From CAVWSM01 sp963798505 (lineage in GTDB: Bacteria; Actinomycetota; Actinomycetes; Jiangellales; Jiangellaceae), in NCBI GenBank assembly GCA_963798505.1, contig CAWCTX010000018.1, positions 186,001 to 250,000 on the forward strand: 64,000 bases of DNA. Reading direction: 5' to 3'. Made by a program: the position numbers and the translations under genes. The notes beneath the pieces were generated by a model. That model did no database searches and was not told the DNA's origin. It saw only the letters and a program-made list of their open reading frames with translations. Below are positions 1 to 10,084 of the stretch, piece after piece (position 1 is the first letter of the stretch; each line of letters begins with the position of its first letter).

Positions 1-901
1 TGCGTGCATAGCCGAGCATGATCGCGACGTCCTGGGGCCCCGCCGAGCGGACCGACCGCTCCTCGCCCGCCGCCACTGCGGCGCTGGCCGCCTTGGCCTG
101 GAACGCGCCGAACAGGATGCCGCTCACCGGCCGACCCATTGCCTGGGCCATGGCGCGCGTGAGGATCGTGCCGCTGGCGCCGACGAGCGTGCCGGCGACG
201 AGCAGCAGCGAGTTCTCCAGCACGTAGCCGCCGGCCGCCACGGTCAGACCGGTGAACGCGTTGAGCAGGGAGATCACGACGGGTACGTCGGCGCCGCCCA
301 CCGGGAGCACGAGCAGCACTCCGACGACGAGACCCAGCGCCAGCAGGAGCCAGGCCCAGCCGAGCTCACCGGTGCCGACGACGAGTGCGCCGATCACGAC
401 TGACGCGAGCAGCGACCCGCCGAAGAGGAACGGGCCACCGGGGAAAGGCACCGGCCGCCCCGTCATGAGCTCTTGCAGCTTGAGGAAGGTGACGATCGAC
501 CCCGAGAACGAGACCGCCCCCACGAGCACCGTGAACGCCACGGCCGCAAGGTCGACGTTGCTCACCTCGCTCGGCGCCTCGGCCAGCTCGAGCAACGCAA
601 CCAGCGCCGCCGCGCCGCCACCGACCCCGTTGAACAGCGCGACCAGCTGCGGCATCGCCGTCATCGCCACGCGGCGGGCACCGATGACGCCGAACACCGA
701 GCCGATGGCGACGGCCAGCAGGATGACCGCGACGTTGTCAACGTCGTAGGCGATGAACGTGACGACCACCGCCAGCAGCGCGCCGAACGCGCCGATCAGG
801 TTGCCGCGACGGGCAGTGCGCGGATGCGCGAGACCCTTGAGCGCGAGGATGAAGCAGACGGCGGCGACGAGGTAGGCGACCTGCGCCCACGTGTCAATCA
901 A
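1..901 (-). CDS. pntB: NAD(P) transhydrogenase beta subunit (partial)
   Basis: This is the membrane and NADP(H)-binding subunit of proton-translocating transhydrogenase, which transfers hydride between NADH and NADP+. About 300 N-terminal residues are visible; the gene leaves the window on the left, so the C-terminal NADP domain is not seen. The visible part is a run of hydrophobic helices with the family-typical stretch ARRVAMTAMPQLVALFNG followed by a GGGAAA segment near residues 70-95. I place the start at a TTG that overlaps the stop codon of the upstream subunit (TTGA at 898-901), which fits translational coupling. It is the last gene of a three-gene pnt operon read leftward. No frame problem is seen in the visible part. 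Confidence 0.9.
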   Translation of the reverse strand, partial: MIDTWAQVAYLVAAVCFILALKGLAHPRTARRGNLIGAFGALLAVVVTFIAYDVDNVAVILLAVAIGSVFGVIGARRVAMTAMPQLVALFNGVGGGAAALVALLELAEAPSEVSNVDLAAVAFTVLVGAVSFSGSIVTFLKLQELMTGRPVPFPGGPFLFGGSLLASVVIGALVVGTGELGWAWLLLALGLVVGVLLVLPVGGADVPVVISLLNAFTGLTVAAGGYVLENSLLLVAGTLVGASGTILTRAMAQAMGRPVSGILFGAFQAKAASAAVAAGEERSVRSAGPQDVAIMLGYAR

Positions 902-1206
902 CGAGCCACCTCGCGATCGCGAGGAGCCGGCTTGGCCCTGAACATGTCGAGCATCCGGTCGGTCACGACAAAGCCACCGACGAGGTTGACCGTGCCGAGC
1001 ACCACGGCCACCAGCGCGAGCGCCAGCTGCCAACCTCCGTCGGCCGCGCCCGCGACGATGATCGCGCCGACGAGCACCACGCCGTGGATGGCGTTGGCAC
1101 CGGACATCAGCGGTGTGTGCAGCGTCGACGACACCTTGGACACGACCTCGAAGCCCACGAAGACCGCGAGCACGAAGACCGTCAGCAGCGCAATGGCCTC
1201 GGTCAC
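898..1206 (-). CDS. NAD(P) transhydrogenase alpha subunit 2 (membrane part)
   Basis: A small subunit of about 102 residues with three hydrophobic helices. It corresponds to the C-terminal membrane domain of PntA, which in actinobacteria and many other bacteria is a separate gene (PntAB or PntA2). Recognisable core: FVGFEVVSKVSSTLHTPLMS and GANAIHG, typical of this domain. I chose the GTG at 1206 because it overlaps the stop of pntAA by four bases (GTGA); a longer reading from 1269 would run into the upstream gene. It helps build the proton channel together with PntB. Confidence 0.9.
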   Translation of the reverse strand: MTEAIALLTVFVLAVFVGFEVVSKVSSTLHTPLMSGANAIHGVVLVGAIIVAGAADGGWQLALALVAVVLGTVNLVGGFVVTDRMLDMFRAKPAPRDREVAR

Positions 1207-2337
1207 GCCATCCCCTCCAACAGGGCGCGAGTCGCCTCGTGCCGCACCTCGCCGCCGTGTGTCACGCACGTCGCGTCGACGATCTCGTCATCGAAGTCGG
1301 GAACGACGTGCCCGTCGCTCGTCATCAGCAGCAGCAGGTTGGCGACGTTGGCTGCATAGAGCCGGCTGGCGTGGACCGGCATCTGGCTGGGAACGGACAG
1401 CCCGCCCCAGACGAGCACGTCCTGCACCCGCACCTCTTCACCGGGGACCGAGCCCTCCACGTTGCCACCGCTCTCGGCGGCCAGGTCGATCACGACGGAA
1501 CCGGGGCGCATCGCGGCCACCATCTCGCGCGTGACGAGCAATGGCGCCTCACGACCGGGCACCGCCGCGGTGGTGATGAGCGCGTCGGCCTCGGCGACGT
1601 GCGGAGCAAGCAGCTCGCGCTGCAGCCGGGACCGCTCGTCGCTCATCTCCCGGGCGTAGCCGCCCGAACCTTCGAGTGATGGCAGGTCAAGCTCGACGAA
1701 CCGCGCGCCCATGCTGCGGATCTCCTCCGCGGCGGCGGCTCGCACGTCATAGGCCGACACCACGGCGCCGAGCCGTCGCGCCGTGGCGATCGCCTGCAGG
1801 CCCGCGACGCCCGCGCCCAGCACCAGCACCCGAGCGGGCGGGACGGTGCCGGCCGCGGTCATCAGCAGCGGAAAGAACCCCGGCAGCCTCTCGGCCGCGA
1901 CGATCACCGCGCGGTAGCCGGCGACGAGCGCCTGCGACGACAGCACGTCCATCGACTGCGCCCGGGAGATGCGTGGGACGAGCTCGAGCGAGAACGCCGT
2001 CACCGAGCGGTCGCGCAGCGCGGCGACCGTTTCCGGCTGCGTCGGCAACGGGTAGGAACGAAACCGTGATGGTGCCTGGCGACAGCTGTTCGATGCGCTC
2101 GAGACCCAGCGGCTGGACCGACACGACGACATCCGCCTCGGCGAGCGGGTCGTCGGAGACCTTGGCCCCAGCCTCGACGAAGGCCTGGTCGGGATGGTGC
2201 GCCGCAACGCCGGCCCCGGTCTCGACGACGACGTCGAGCCCAGCCTGGATCAATCGGGGCAGCACATCGGGCACGAGCGCAACCCGCTGCTCGTGCGGCA
2301 CCGTCTCCCGAACGACAGCGACCCTCACCAGGCGCAC
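1203..2337 (-). CDS. NAD(P) transhydrogenase alpha subunit 1 (frame-shifted)
   Basis: The soluble NAD(H)-binding subunit of transhydrogenase, alanine dehydrogenase/PntA fold. The N-terminal part (RETVPHEQRVALVPD, then TITVSFLP) reads in one frame from a GTG at 2337. The rest reads in another: QPETVAAL, SRAQSMDVLSSQA, the Rossmann loop VLGAGVAGLQA, and a C-terminal YAANVANLLLL. The switch lies near 2050, at a CTACCCG run; removing one C restores a continuous protein of about 377 residues, normal for the family. I consider this an indel error rather than inactivation, because both sides are fully conserved. First gene of the pnt operon. Confidence 0.85.
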
Positions 2338-2530
2338 CTTAGACGATTCCTCGGACGGAACACACGGATCCCTGACAATCGGTCAACCACCATGAAATCG
2401 ACGCAGAAAAGTTGCTATTGAGGGGTTCACGACAGGACCGTCCAGCAAGTATGGTCCGCACTCAAGTGCCCCTTCGAGGTCACCGCCCCGAGTGCGGATT
2501 GTGACAGCGTCCGAACCGTAGGAGGCACAC

Positions 2531-4946
2531 GTGCGCAAGACCAGTGCCGGGCTACTCAGCCTGGCCCTCGCGACCAGCGTGGGCGCGAGCCTCACCATCC
2601 CATCCGCGACAGCGGGTCCGAGCAACGCTCCGGCGTCCGGCGCTGCGAGCGAACCGCAGACCGCGCCGCACAGTGACTCGCTGCCCGACCCCATCAAGCG
2701 AAGCGCAGCAAGCGCTGCGGTCAGAGGCGATCGCCGGCGTCATCAAGGGCGAGCTGACACCGCAGCGCATCGGCAACAGCACCGTGGTCGAGGTCGGCGG
2801 GCGAGGAAGCCGCCGCCACGACCGGCAGGTCAGGCCCGAAGAAGGTCCAAGTACGTCGAGCTGTCACGCGAGGACACCGACCAACTCTTCGTGCTCCTCG
2901 TGGAGTTCGGCAACGACCGCCACCCGGCGTACCCGGACCAGGACACCAACGCGACCATTCCCGGGCCCGACCGTCTTCGACGGGCCGCTGTTAAACGCGA
3001 TCCCGGAACCGGACCGCACGGTCGACAACTCCACCGGTTGGTTCGCACGACTATGGCCAGGAAGTACTACCAGGACCTCTATTTCGGCGACGGCTCCGTC
3101 ACCGGGACCGAGTCGATGCGCATGTACTACGAGCGCCAGTCCTCGGGTCGCTACTCGATCGAGGGCGCGGTCACCGACCCTGTGGCGGTGCAGTACAACG
3201 AGGCGCGCTACGGCCGCAGCGACGGCTTCCCCTGCGCCAGCAACGTCTGCAGCAACACGTGGAACCTCGTCCAGGACGGCCTGAACGCGTGGGTACCAGC
3301 AGCAGTCGGACGCCGGCCAGACTCCCCAGCAGATCCAGGCGACGCTCGCCCAGTTCGACGTCTGGGACCGATTCGACTTGGACCTCGACGGCAACTTCGA
3401 CGAGGCCGACGGCTACATCGACCACCTGCAGATCGTGCACGCCGGTGGCGATCAGGCCGACGGCGACCCGTTCCAGGGCGAGGACGCCATCTGGTCGCAC
3501 CGCTGGCGCGCCTTCCAGGGCAACAACCCCGAGGCACCGATGTCCACCGCACGGCGGCACACCGATCGGCGACAGCGCCACCTGGGCCGCTGACTACACC
3601 ATCCAGCCGGAGAACGGCGGCCTATCGGTCATTGCCCACGAGTTCGGCCACGACCTCAACCTGCCCGACCACTACGACACCGCCGGTGGGCGAGAACTCC
3701 GTCAACTGGTGGACGCTCATGGCGCAGAGCCGCGTCTCGGCACCCAGCGACAACGCCATCGGGAGCCGGGCCGCTGACCTGTCCGCGTGGGACAAGCTCA
3801 GCTCGGCTGGCTCGACTACGTGTAGTGTCCGCGGGCCAGGAAAGGACCTCAAGCTCGGTCCGCACGAGTACAACTCCAACCAGCCCAGGCTGTCGATCGT
3901 CGAACTGCCCGACCGGCCGCGTGACATGAACTACGGTGCCCCGACGAGTGGCGCCAGCCAGTGGTGGTCCGGCGCCGTCAACGAGTCGAACGCCAGCCTC
4001 ACCCGGTCGGTCACCTTGGCCCCGGGCACGTCCACCCTGACTTTCCAGGCCAGGTGGAACATCGAGGACTGCGGCGCTGACCCGTGCGACTACGCCTACG
4101 TCGAGGTCGACGACGGCACCGGCTTCACGGCGGTGGCAGGCAACATCACCAAAGCAGCAGAGGGCAACGGTATCGAGGGCCTCCAGCGCACCTACGTGCC
4201 GGCGACCTTCGACCTGTCCGCCTACGCCGGGAAGACGGTCGGCCTGCGTATCCGATACGCAACCGACCGTTCATCCAGGGCCAGAACGCGAGCCTGCCGG
4301 CTGGCCTCTTCGTGGACGACGTCTCGGTCACGTCGGGCGGCGCCACGGTGTTCACCGACGACGCCGAGCAGGGCGACAACGGCTGGACCGTCACAGGCTT
4401 CGGCCGGGTCGGAACCTTCGTCACTGAGTTCTTCCCCAACTTCTACATCGCCTCGTACCGCACGTACGAGTCGTACGACCAGTACCTGAAGACGGGCCCG
4501 TACAACTTCGGGTTCCCGCCCGCACGGCCGGACCTCGTCGAGCACTTCCCCTACCAGGACGGCCTGCTCATCTCGTACTGGGACACGTTCTTCACCGACA
4601 ACAACACGAGCCAGCACCCCGGTGGTGGTGAGATCCTTCCGATCGATGCCAACCCGGCGCCGATCATCAAGGCTGGACGGCCAGCCGTGGCGGGCCCGCA
4701 TCCAGGGTTACGACGCGACCTTTGGTCTGCAAAGCCGCGGACTCCTTCACGCTGCACGACCAGGTCACCGGTGTCGCAAGCGACATCGTAGGTCGACCCG
4801 CACAGCCGCTGTTCGATGACACCCAGAAGTACTGGTTCACCGACTCCACCGTCATGAACCGCCATGGTGTCGACCTGCCCGAGGTCGGCGTCGAGATCAG
4901 GGTGCTCGAGCAGACCGCGACGACCGTGAAGATCCACATCTCCTAG
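2531..4946 (+). CDS. Secreted M6-family metallopeptidase (immune inhibitor A-like), many frame changes
   Basis: A secreted zinc endopeptidase of the immune inhibitor A (InhA, M6) family. It starts at GTG 2531 behind an AGGAGG Shine-Dalgarno and has a signal peptide of about 29 residues. Downstream pieces include an N-terminal M6 region (KYVELSREDTDQLFVLLVEF), the zinc site AHEFGHDLNLPDHYDT near 3640-3690, a beta-sandwich (TLTFQARWNIE) and a C-terminal VEG-like domain ending in VKIHIS. The reading frame changes at least ten times (near 2705, 2800, 2850, 2970, 3050, 3290, 3545, 3690, 3800, 3835, 4260, 4675 and 4725), yet each piece reads as family-like protein. Summed length, about 800 residues, is normal for the family. 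Either this stretch is badly sequenced or the gene is a young pseudogene; I cannot decide. Confidence 0.75.
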
Positions 4947-4972
4947 TCGCTCCGCGCGTCTGACCCAAAGCG

Positions 4973-5008
4973 GTTGAGGGTCCCTGCTACCCGGCAGGGA
5001 CCCTCAAC
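4973..5008 (+). terminator. Strong hairpin terminator after the M6 peptidase gene
   Basis: A perfect inverted repeat: arm 4973-4987 (GTTGAGGGTCCCTGC), loop 4988-4993, arm 4994-5008. The 15-bp GC-rich stem lies 27 bases after the stop codon. There is no clear T tract, as is common in high-GC actinobacteria. It could serve both the peptidase gene and the convergent gene on the right. Confidence 0.75.
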
Positions 5009-5105
5009 TCGTCGCGAGTGCGCCCGGACGGACGGCAGTGCCCCCCGAAGGTGCCGACGGACGGCCCAGCCCCGTCATGCGTCGAGGGCGAGGGCGGCTA
5101 CCCAC

Positions 5106-5481
5106 CTAAGACTCAGATCCGCGCGGCGGGACCCAATACTCCTCGAACGACACGGCGCGTCGTCCGTCGCCGTCGAGCCGGATCAGCCACAGATTCTTGA
5201 AGGCGGGCGGGTCCTCATCCGGGTAGTCCGTCTGGCCTTGCACCACGCCCATCTCGTCGTCGGCCGGCCACAACGTCGTAGGAGAACGACCAGGTGCCTG
5301 GCTCCTCCTGGCGGTCCAGCCACCCGGCCAGGATCGCTTCGCGGCCGCGCCACGGCTCGTCCCACGGGTGCGGCGAGTACGTCGCATCGTCGGTGAACAA
5401 CGCCCCGACGTCCTCGGGGTCGTTGCTCCGCCAGGCGGCGACGTACCGCTCCACCCAGTCACGCACCTGATCACGAGTCAT
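5106..5481 (-). CDS. SnoaL-like / NTF2-fold protein (frame-shifted)
   Basis: A small protein of the NTF2/SnoaL-like fold, used as an enzyme or binding domain in many unrelated roles; the substrate cannot be predicted. The N-terminal part (VERYVAAWRSNDPEDVGALF, then DDATYSPHPWDEPWRGREAI) reads from ATG 5481. The C-terminal part (DEMGVVQGQTDYP, then KNLWLIRLDGDGR and FEEYWVPPR) is in another frame. The switch lies near 5270. Total length of about 125 residues fits the family. It is convergent with the M6 peptidase gene, and its stop lies 12 bases upstream (on its own strand, downstream) of no other gene. Confidence 0.75.
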
Positions 5482-5492
5482 ACCTCGGGACG

Positions 5493-5873
5493 CTAGCCCT
5501 CGCGGGCGACAAGAAACTCGTGGGTGTCGAACACCTCGAGTGCCCAGCGAATCGGCGCGGGGAGCCCACCAGCCACCGCCGGGTCGCGGACGACCTCCAG
5601 CGACCCGAGCCGCAGCACCTGTCCGCGGCGCTCGAGCTCGAACTCGCCGGCCGCCAGCACGTTGGCCAGCCAGTCGACATCGGAGCCGTACAGCAGCGCG
5701 AAACCCACCGGCCGTCCACCGCGGAAGGCCCAGACGGGAGTCCGGTAGGGCCGGCCCGACCTGCGGCCCACGTGGCGCACCATGCCGAACGGCGGGACCC
5801 TGCCGAACAGCGTGCCGAGAACGGGATTGGTAACACGACGGTTGAAGCGGCGCAACGCCGGCGGCAACGGCAC
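5493..5873 (-). CDS. Deazaflavin (F420)-dependent nitroreductase family protein
   Basis: A member of the DUF385/Ddn family of small split-barrel proteins that bind F420 or related flavins; the family is expanded in actinobacteria. Seen in the sequence: RFNRRVTNPVLGTLFGR, a GRRSGRPYRTPV strand-turn-strand that is diagnostic, then a C-terminal half with RRGQVLRLGSLEVV. I prefer the GTG at 5873 (127 residues), because upstream codons to 5936 do not look like part of the family. It is divergent from the glycogen synthase gene, with only about 85 bases between the two starts. The physiological substrate is unknown. Confidence 0.8.
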   Translation of the reverse strand: MPLPPALRRFNRRVTNPVLGTLFGRVPPFGMVRHVGRRSGRPYRTPVWAFRGGRPVGFALLYGSDVDWLANVLAAGEFELERRGQVLRLGSLEVVRDPAVAGGLPAPIRWALEVFDTHEFLVAREG

Positions 5874-5959
5874 GCGAGCACCGTATCCAAGCTCACGCTG
5901 GCCTCCGAACCTTTGGCACGGTACACAAGGAGGCACACACTCTGTCCTGGGGAGGCGCG

Positions 5960-7127
5960 GTGCGAGTCGGTCTGCTCACCCGGGAGTTCCCGCCGGACGT
6001 CTACGGCGGGGCGGGGGTCCACGTCGACTTCCTGTCCCGCGAGCTCCGCAACCTCGTCGATCTGTCGGTACACACCTGGGGGGACTCGCGCGACGGCGCC
6101 ACCGGCCACCGTCCGGCGGCCGCCCTGGCCGACGCCAATGCGGCCCTCCAGACCCTGTCGGTCGACCTGTCCATCGCCCACGGGACCGCCGAGTGCGACG
6201 TGGTCCACTCGCACACCTGGTATGCCAATCTCGCAGGCCATCTGGCCAAGCTGCTGCACGGCATCCCGCACGTCATGACCGCGCACTCCCTGGAGCCGCG
6301 CCGGCCGTGGAAGGCAGAGCAGCTCGGCGGCGGATACGCCATCTCGTCCTGGGCGGAGCGGACCGCATTCGAGGCGGCCGATGCGGTGATCGCTGTGTCG
6401 CAGGGGATGCGCGCAGACGTTCTGGACTGCTACCCCCGGGTCGATCCCGACCGGGTGCACGTCATCCACAACGGCATCGACACGACCCTCTACACCCGCG
6501 ACGACAAGACCGACCTCATCGAGGAGCTGGGCGTCGACCCGAGCGTCGCCGTACGTCCTGTTCGTCGGTCGAATCACGCGGCAGAAGGGCGTTCCCCACC
6601 TCGTACGCGCGGCGAAGTTCTTCCAGCCCGGCGCCCAGGTCGTCCTCGCTGCGGGCGCGCCGGACACCCCCGAGATCGGCGAGGCGTTCCGTGACCTCGT
6701 CGACGCGCTCGGCGCGGAACGACCCGGCGTGCACTGGATCGCCGAGATGCTGCCGCGGCCGACCACCATCCAGCTGCTGTCGCACGCGGCTGTGTTCGTC
6801 TGCCCGTCCGTCTACGAGCCGCTCGGCATCGTCAACCTGGAGGCGATGGCCTGCGGGACACCCGTGGTCGCGTCCGCGGTCGGCGGCATCCCGGAGGTGG
6901 TCTCCGACGGGCGCACGGGGCTCCTCGTGCCCTACGACGAGGCCGACCGGGCGGCGTTCGAGCACGGACTCGCCGACCGGGTCAACGAGCTGCTGGACGA
7001 CCCCGACCGCGCGGCGGCCATGGGCGCTGCCGGCCGCGATCGGGCCGTCCGCGAGTTCGGATGGGACGCGGTCGCCCGTGAGACGGTGAAGGTCTACGAG
7101 GCAGTGAGTCACCTCGAGAGGGGATAG
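5960..7127 (+). CDS. glgA: Glycogen synthase, actinobacterial GT4 type (frame-shifted)
   Basis: A GT-B fold glycosyltransferase of the actinobacterial glycogen synthase family. In mycobacteria the orthologue GlgM uses ADP-glucose to make maltose-1-phosphate, feeding the GlgE route, so either activity is possible here. Visible: the N-terminal acceptor loop LLTREFPPDVYGGAGVHV, HSHTWYANLAGH, and the C-terminal donor site YEPLGIVNLEAMACGTPVV with both glutamates. The frame changes once near 6550; after it the sequence continues as YVLFVGRITRQKGVPHLV. Combined length of about 389 residues is normal. The start is a GTG preceded by GGGGAGG. glgC follows after 3 bases, so the two are co-transcribed. 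Confidence 0.87.
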
Positions 7128-7130
7128 CTG

Positions 7131-8348
7131 ATGGCGGAGACACCCCGAGCACTTGGCATTGTGCTGGCCGGCGGCGAGGGGAAGCGGCTCATACCGTTGA
7201 CTGCCGACCGGGCCAAACCAGCGGTCCCGTTCGGTGGGGTCTACCGGCTCATCGACTTCGTGCTGTCCAACCTCGTCAACGGCGGCGTCCGACGTATCTG
7301 CGTGCTCACCCAGTACAAGTCGCACTCCCTCGACCGGCACATCACGACCACATGGCGGATGTCGAGCCTGCTTGGCAACTACATCACCCCGGTGCCGGCG
7401 CAACAGCGGCTCGGGCCGCGGTGGTACCAGGGCTCGGCCGACGCCATCTTCCAGTCGCTCAACCTCATCCACGACGAGGAACCCGACTACGTCGTCGTCT
7501 TCGGCGCCGACCACGTCTACCGCATGGATCCCAAGCAGATGCTGGACCAGCACATCGAGTCGGGAGCCGGGGTCACCGTCGCCGGCATCCGGGTGCCGCG
7601 GTCCGAGTCATCGAGTTTCGGGGTCATCCAGACCGAGTCCGACGGTCGGCGGATCAAGGAGTTCCTGGAAAAGCCGACGCGACCACCGGGCTTGCCTGAC
7701 GACCCCGACTCGGTCTTCGCGTCGATGGGCAACTACATCTTCACGACCAAGGTGCTGCTGGAGGTGCTCGAGGCCGATGCCGCCACCGAGACCTCTGTCC
7801 ATGACATGGGCGGCAACATCTTGCCGTTGCTCACCTCCCAGGGCGCCGCGATGGTCTACGACTTCGCGGACAACGCGGTGCCGGGCAGCACCGACCGTGA
7901 CCACGCCTACTGGCGCGACGTCGGGACCCTCGACTCCTATTACGACGCGCACATGGACCTGATCTCGGTGCACCCGGTGTTCAACCTCTACAACCGGCAC
8001 TGGCCGATCTACACGCTGCAGCCGATGCGGCCACCGGCCAAGTTCGCCGAAGGTGGTCGGGCCAAAGGATCCATCGTCAGCGCGGGCGCGATCGTCAGCG
8101 GTCGGGTGACCGATTCGGTCATCTCACCCGACGCGGTCGTGGAGAAGGGCGCGCTCGTCGAAGGGTCGGTACTGCTCGACGGCGTTCGCGTCGGATCGGG
8201 AGCGGTCGTGCGGCGGGCGATCCTCGACAAGAACGTCGTCGTTCCTGCCGGCACGAAGATCGGCGTCGACCACGAGCACGACGCCAAGCACTACAAGGTG
8301 AGCAGCGGCGGTGTCGTCGTGCTCGGCAAGGGCGTGACCGCGCTCTGA
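7131..8348 (+). CDS. glgC: Glucose-1-phosphate adenylyltransferase
   Basis: ADP-glucose pyrophosphorylase: ATP plus glucose-1-phosphate gives ADP-glucose, the committed step of glycogen and related alpha-glucan synthesis. The 405-residue intact protein has the N-terminal nucleotidyltransferase signature LAGGEGKRLIPLT and KPAVPFGG, the substrate loop QGSADAIFQ, VFGADHVYRMD, and the lysine of the glucose-1-phosphate site in FLEKPTRP. A C-terminal left-handed beta-helix of hexapeptide repeats (GAIVSGRV, DAVVEKGALVEGSVLLDGVRVG) follows. It sits directly behind the glycogen synthase gene whose substrate it makes. Confidence 0.95.
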   Translation: MAETPRALGIVLAGGEGKRLIPLTADRAKPAVPFGGVYRLIDFVLSNLVNGGVRRICVLTQYKSHSLDRHITTTWRMSSLLGNYITPVPAQQRLGPRWYQGSADAIFQSLNLIHDEEPDYVVVFGADHVYRMDPKQMLDQHIESGAGVTVAGIRVPRSESSSFGVIQTESDGRRIKEFLEKPTRPPGLPDDPDSVFASMGNYIFTTKVLLEVLEADAATETSVHDMGGNILPLLTSQGAAMVYDFADNAVPGSTDRDHAYWRDVGTLDSYYDAHMDLISVHPVFNLYNRHWPIYTLQPMRPPAKFAEGGRAKGSIVSAGAIVSGRVTDSVISPDAVVEKGALVEGSVLLDGVRVGSGAVVRRAILDKNVVVPAGTKIGVDHEHDAKHYKVSSGGVVVLGKGVTAL

Positions 8349-8352
8349 GGCC

Positions 8353-9983
8353 ATGACCGCCACCGAGTCGCTCAGCCGTGGCCGCAGCGCCTACGCCAGC
8401 GGTCCTGGTCGGACGCCTACGCACAGCTGAGTGCCGCCGACCGCGAGTCGCCGCTCGAGCCAGACGACCTCGAGCGGATCTCCATAGCGGCCTACCTCGC
8501 GGGCCACGAGGCCGACGCGACATCCCTGCTCGAGCGCGCATACAGCCAGGACGCTCGACAGCGGAGAGACTCGGCGCGCGATCACCTGCGCATTCTGGCT
8601 GGGCTTCATGCTGCTGAACCGCGGCGAGGAAGCCCGAGCAAGTGGCTGGCAGTCGCGCGCTCAGCGACTGCTCGACGAGCACCACCCCGGTGACTCGGCG
8701 GAGCGCGGGTACGTGCTGCTGCTGGGCGCGGAGCGGAACGTGGTTGCGGGTGAGGCGGCCGTCGCGCACGCAGCCTTCATCGACGCAGCGGCAATCGGTG
8801 AGCGGTTCCAGGACACAGACCTGGCCGCCCTAGCGCGACTGGGCCAAGGTCAGGCCTCGATGATGCTCGGGCAGGCTGACGTCGCTGTCGCGCTGTTCGA
8901 CGAGGTCATGACTGCGGTCACCGCTGGGGAGCTCTCCCCGATCGTCGCCGGCATTGCCTACTGCGCGGTGATCTCCGTCTCGCAGGAGATGTTCGACCTG
9001 CGCCGTGCCCAGGAGTGGACGACGGCGCTGGGCGAATGGTGTGCCTCGCAGCCAGGACTGGTGTCCTACCGAGGTCAGTGCCTCGTACACCGCGCGGAGA
9101 TCCTTCACCTGCGCGGCGCGTGGCCGGACGCGATGGACGAGGCACAACGGGCCTGCGACGCCCTGGGCCGGCAACCCGCCGTCGGGGATGCCTTCTATGC
9201 CCTCGCAGAGCTGCACCGCCTGCGCGGGGAGTTCGATCAGGCGGAGGACGCCTACCGCCAGGCCAGCCAGTGGGGGCGGGAGCCGCAACCAGGCCTGGCC
9301 TTGCTGCGGCTGGCCCAGGGTCGGCAGAAGCGGCCGCGGCCACGGTGCGACGGCTGGTGGACGAGACGCAAGGGTGGCCCGCGCGAGCCCGGGTGCTGAC
9401 TGCCTACGTCGAGATCATGCTCGCCGTGTCTGACATCGCCGCTGCGCGCGCCGGCGCCGACGAGCTGTCAGGGATCGCCTCTGAAGCCGATGTTCCGCTG
9501 CTGCATGCGATGACCGCCCATGCGCAGGGTTCGGTGCTCATTGGGGAAGGCGACCCACGAGCCGCACTGGTCGCGCTGCGCCGCGCCTGGAGGGCCTGGC
9601 AAGGGCTGGAGGTGCCGTACGAGGCGGCCCGCGTCCGCACGCTCGTCGGCATCGCCTGCCGTGACCTCGGGGACGAGGACACGGCCCAGATGGAGCTCGA
9701 CGCGGCCCGCCTGGCGTTCGACCAGCTCGGAGCGGGCCCGGACGTCGCCCGTGTCGACGACCTCACCCTCATCCCGGAGCAGCGGGCTGCGGGCGGCCTG
9801 ACCCCGCGTGAGGTCCAAGTGCTCAGGCTGGTCGCGACCGGCAGGACCAACCGCGCCATCGCCTCCGACTTGCTGCTCAGCGAGAAGACAGTGGCTCGGC
9901 ATGTCGCCAACATCTTCACCAAGCTGGGCGTCTCGTCCCGGTCCGCTGCGACGGCCTACGCCTACGAGCACGGCCTGGCGTAG
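8353..9983 (+). CDS. LuxR-family regulator with TPR-like repeats (frame-shifted)
   Basis: A transcription regulator of about 540 residues. An N-terminal and central helical region with TPR-like repeats (AFWLGFMLLNRGEEA, LHRLRGEFDQAEDAYRQASQ) leads to a C-terminal LuxR helix-turn-helix with the canonical LTPREVQVLRLVATGRTNR, AIASDLLLSEKTVARHVANI and FTKLGVSSR. Frame changes occur near 8400, 8578 and 9325. The start at ATG 8353 is four bases after the glgC stop, but function is more likely tied to the flavoprotein gene downstream. Such regulators often sit next to flavin monooxygenase genes in actinobacteria. The signal it senses is unknown. Confidence 0.8.
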
Positions 9984-10084
9984 TCCTACACAGAAATACC
10001 CATCCGTCACGGTGCGGAATTGGGGCGTACGCCCGACGCGGCCGCATCCCCACCCGCCTAGCGTCAACGGCGAGGGGAGCACAG

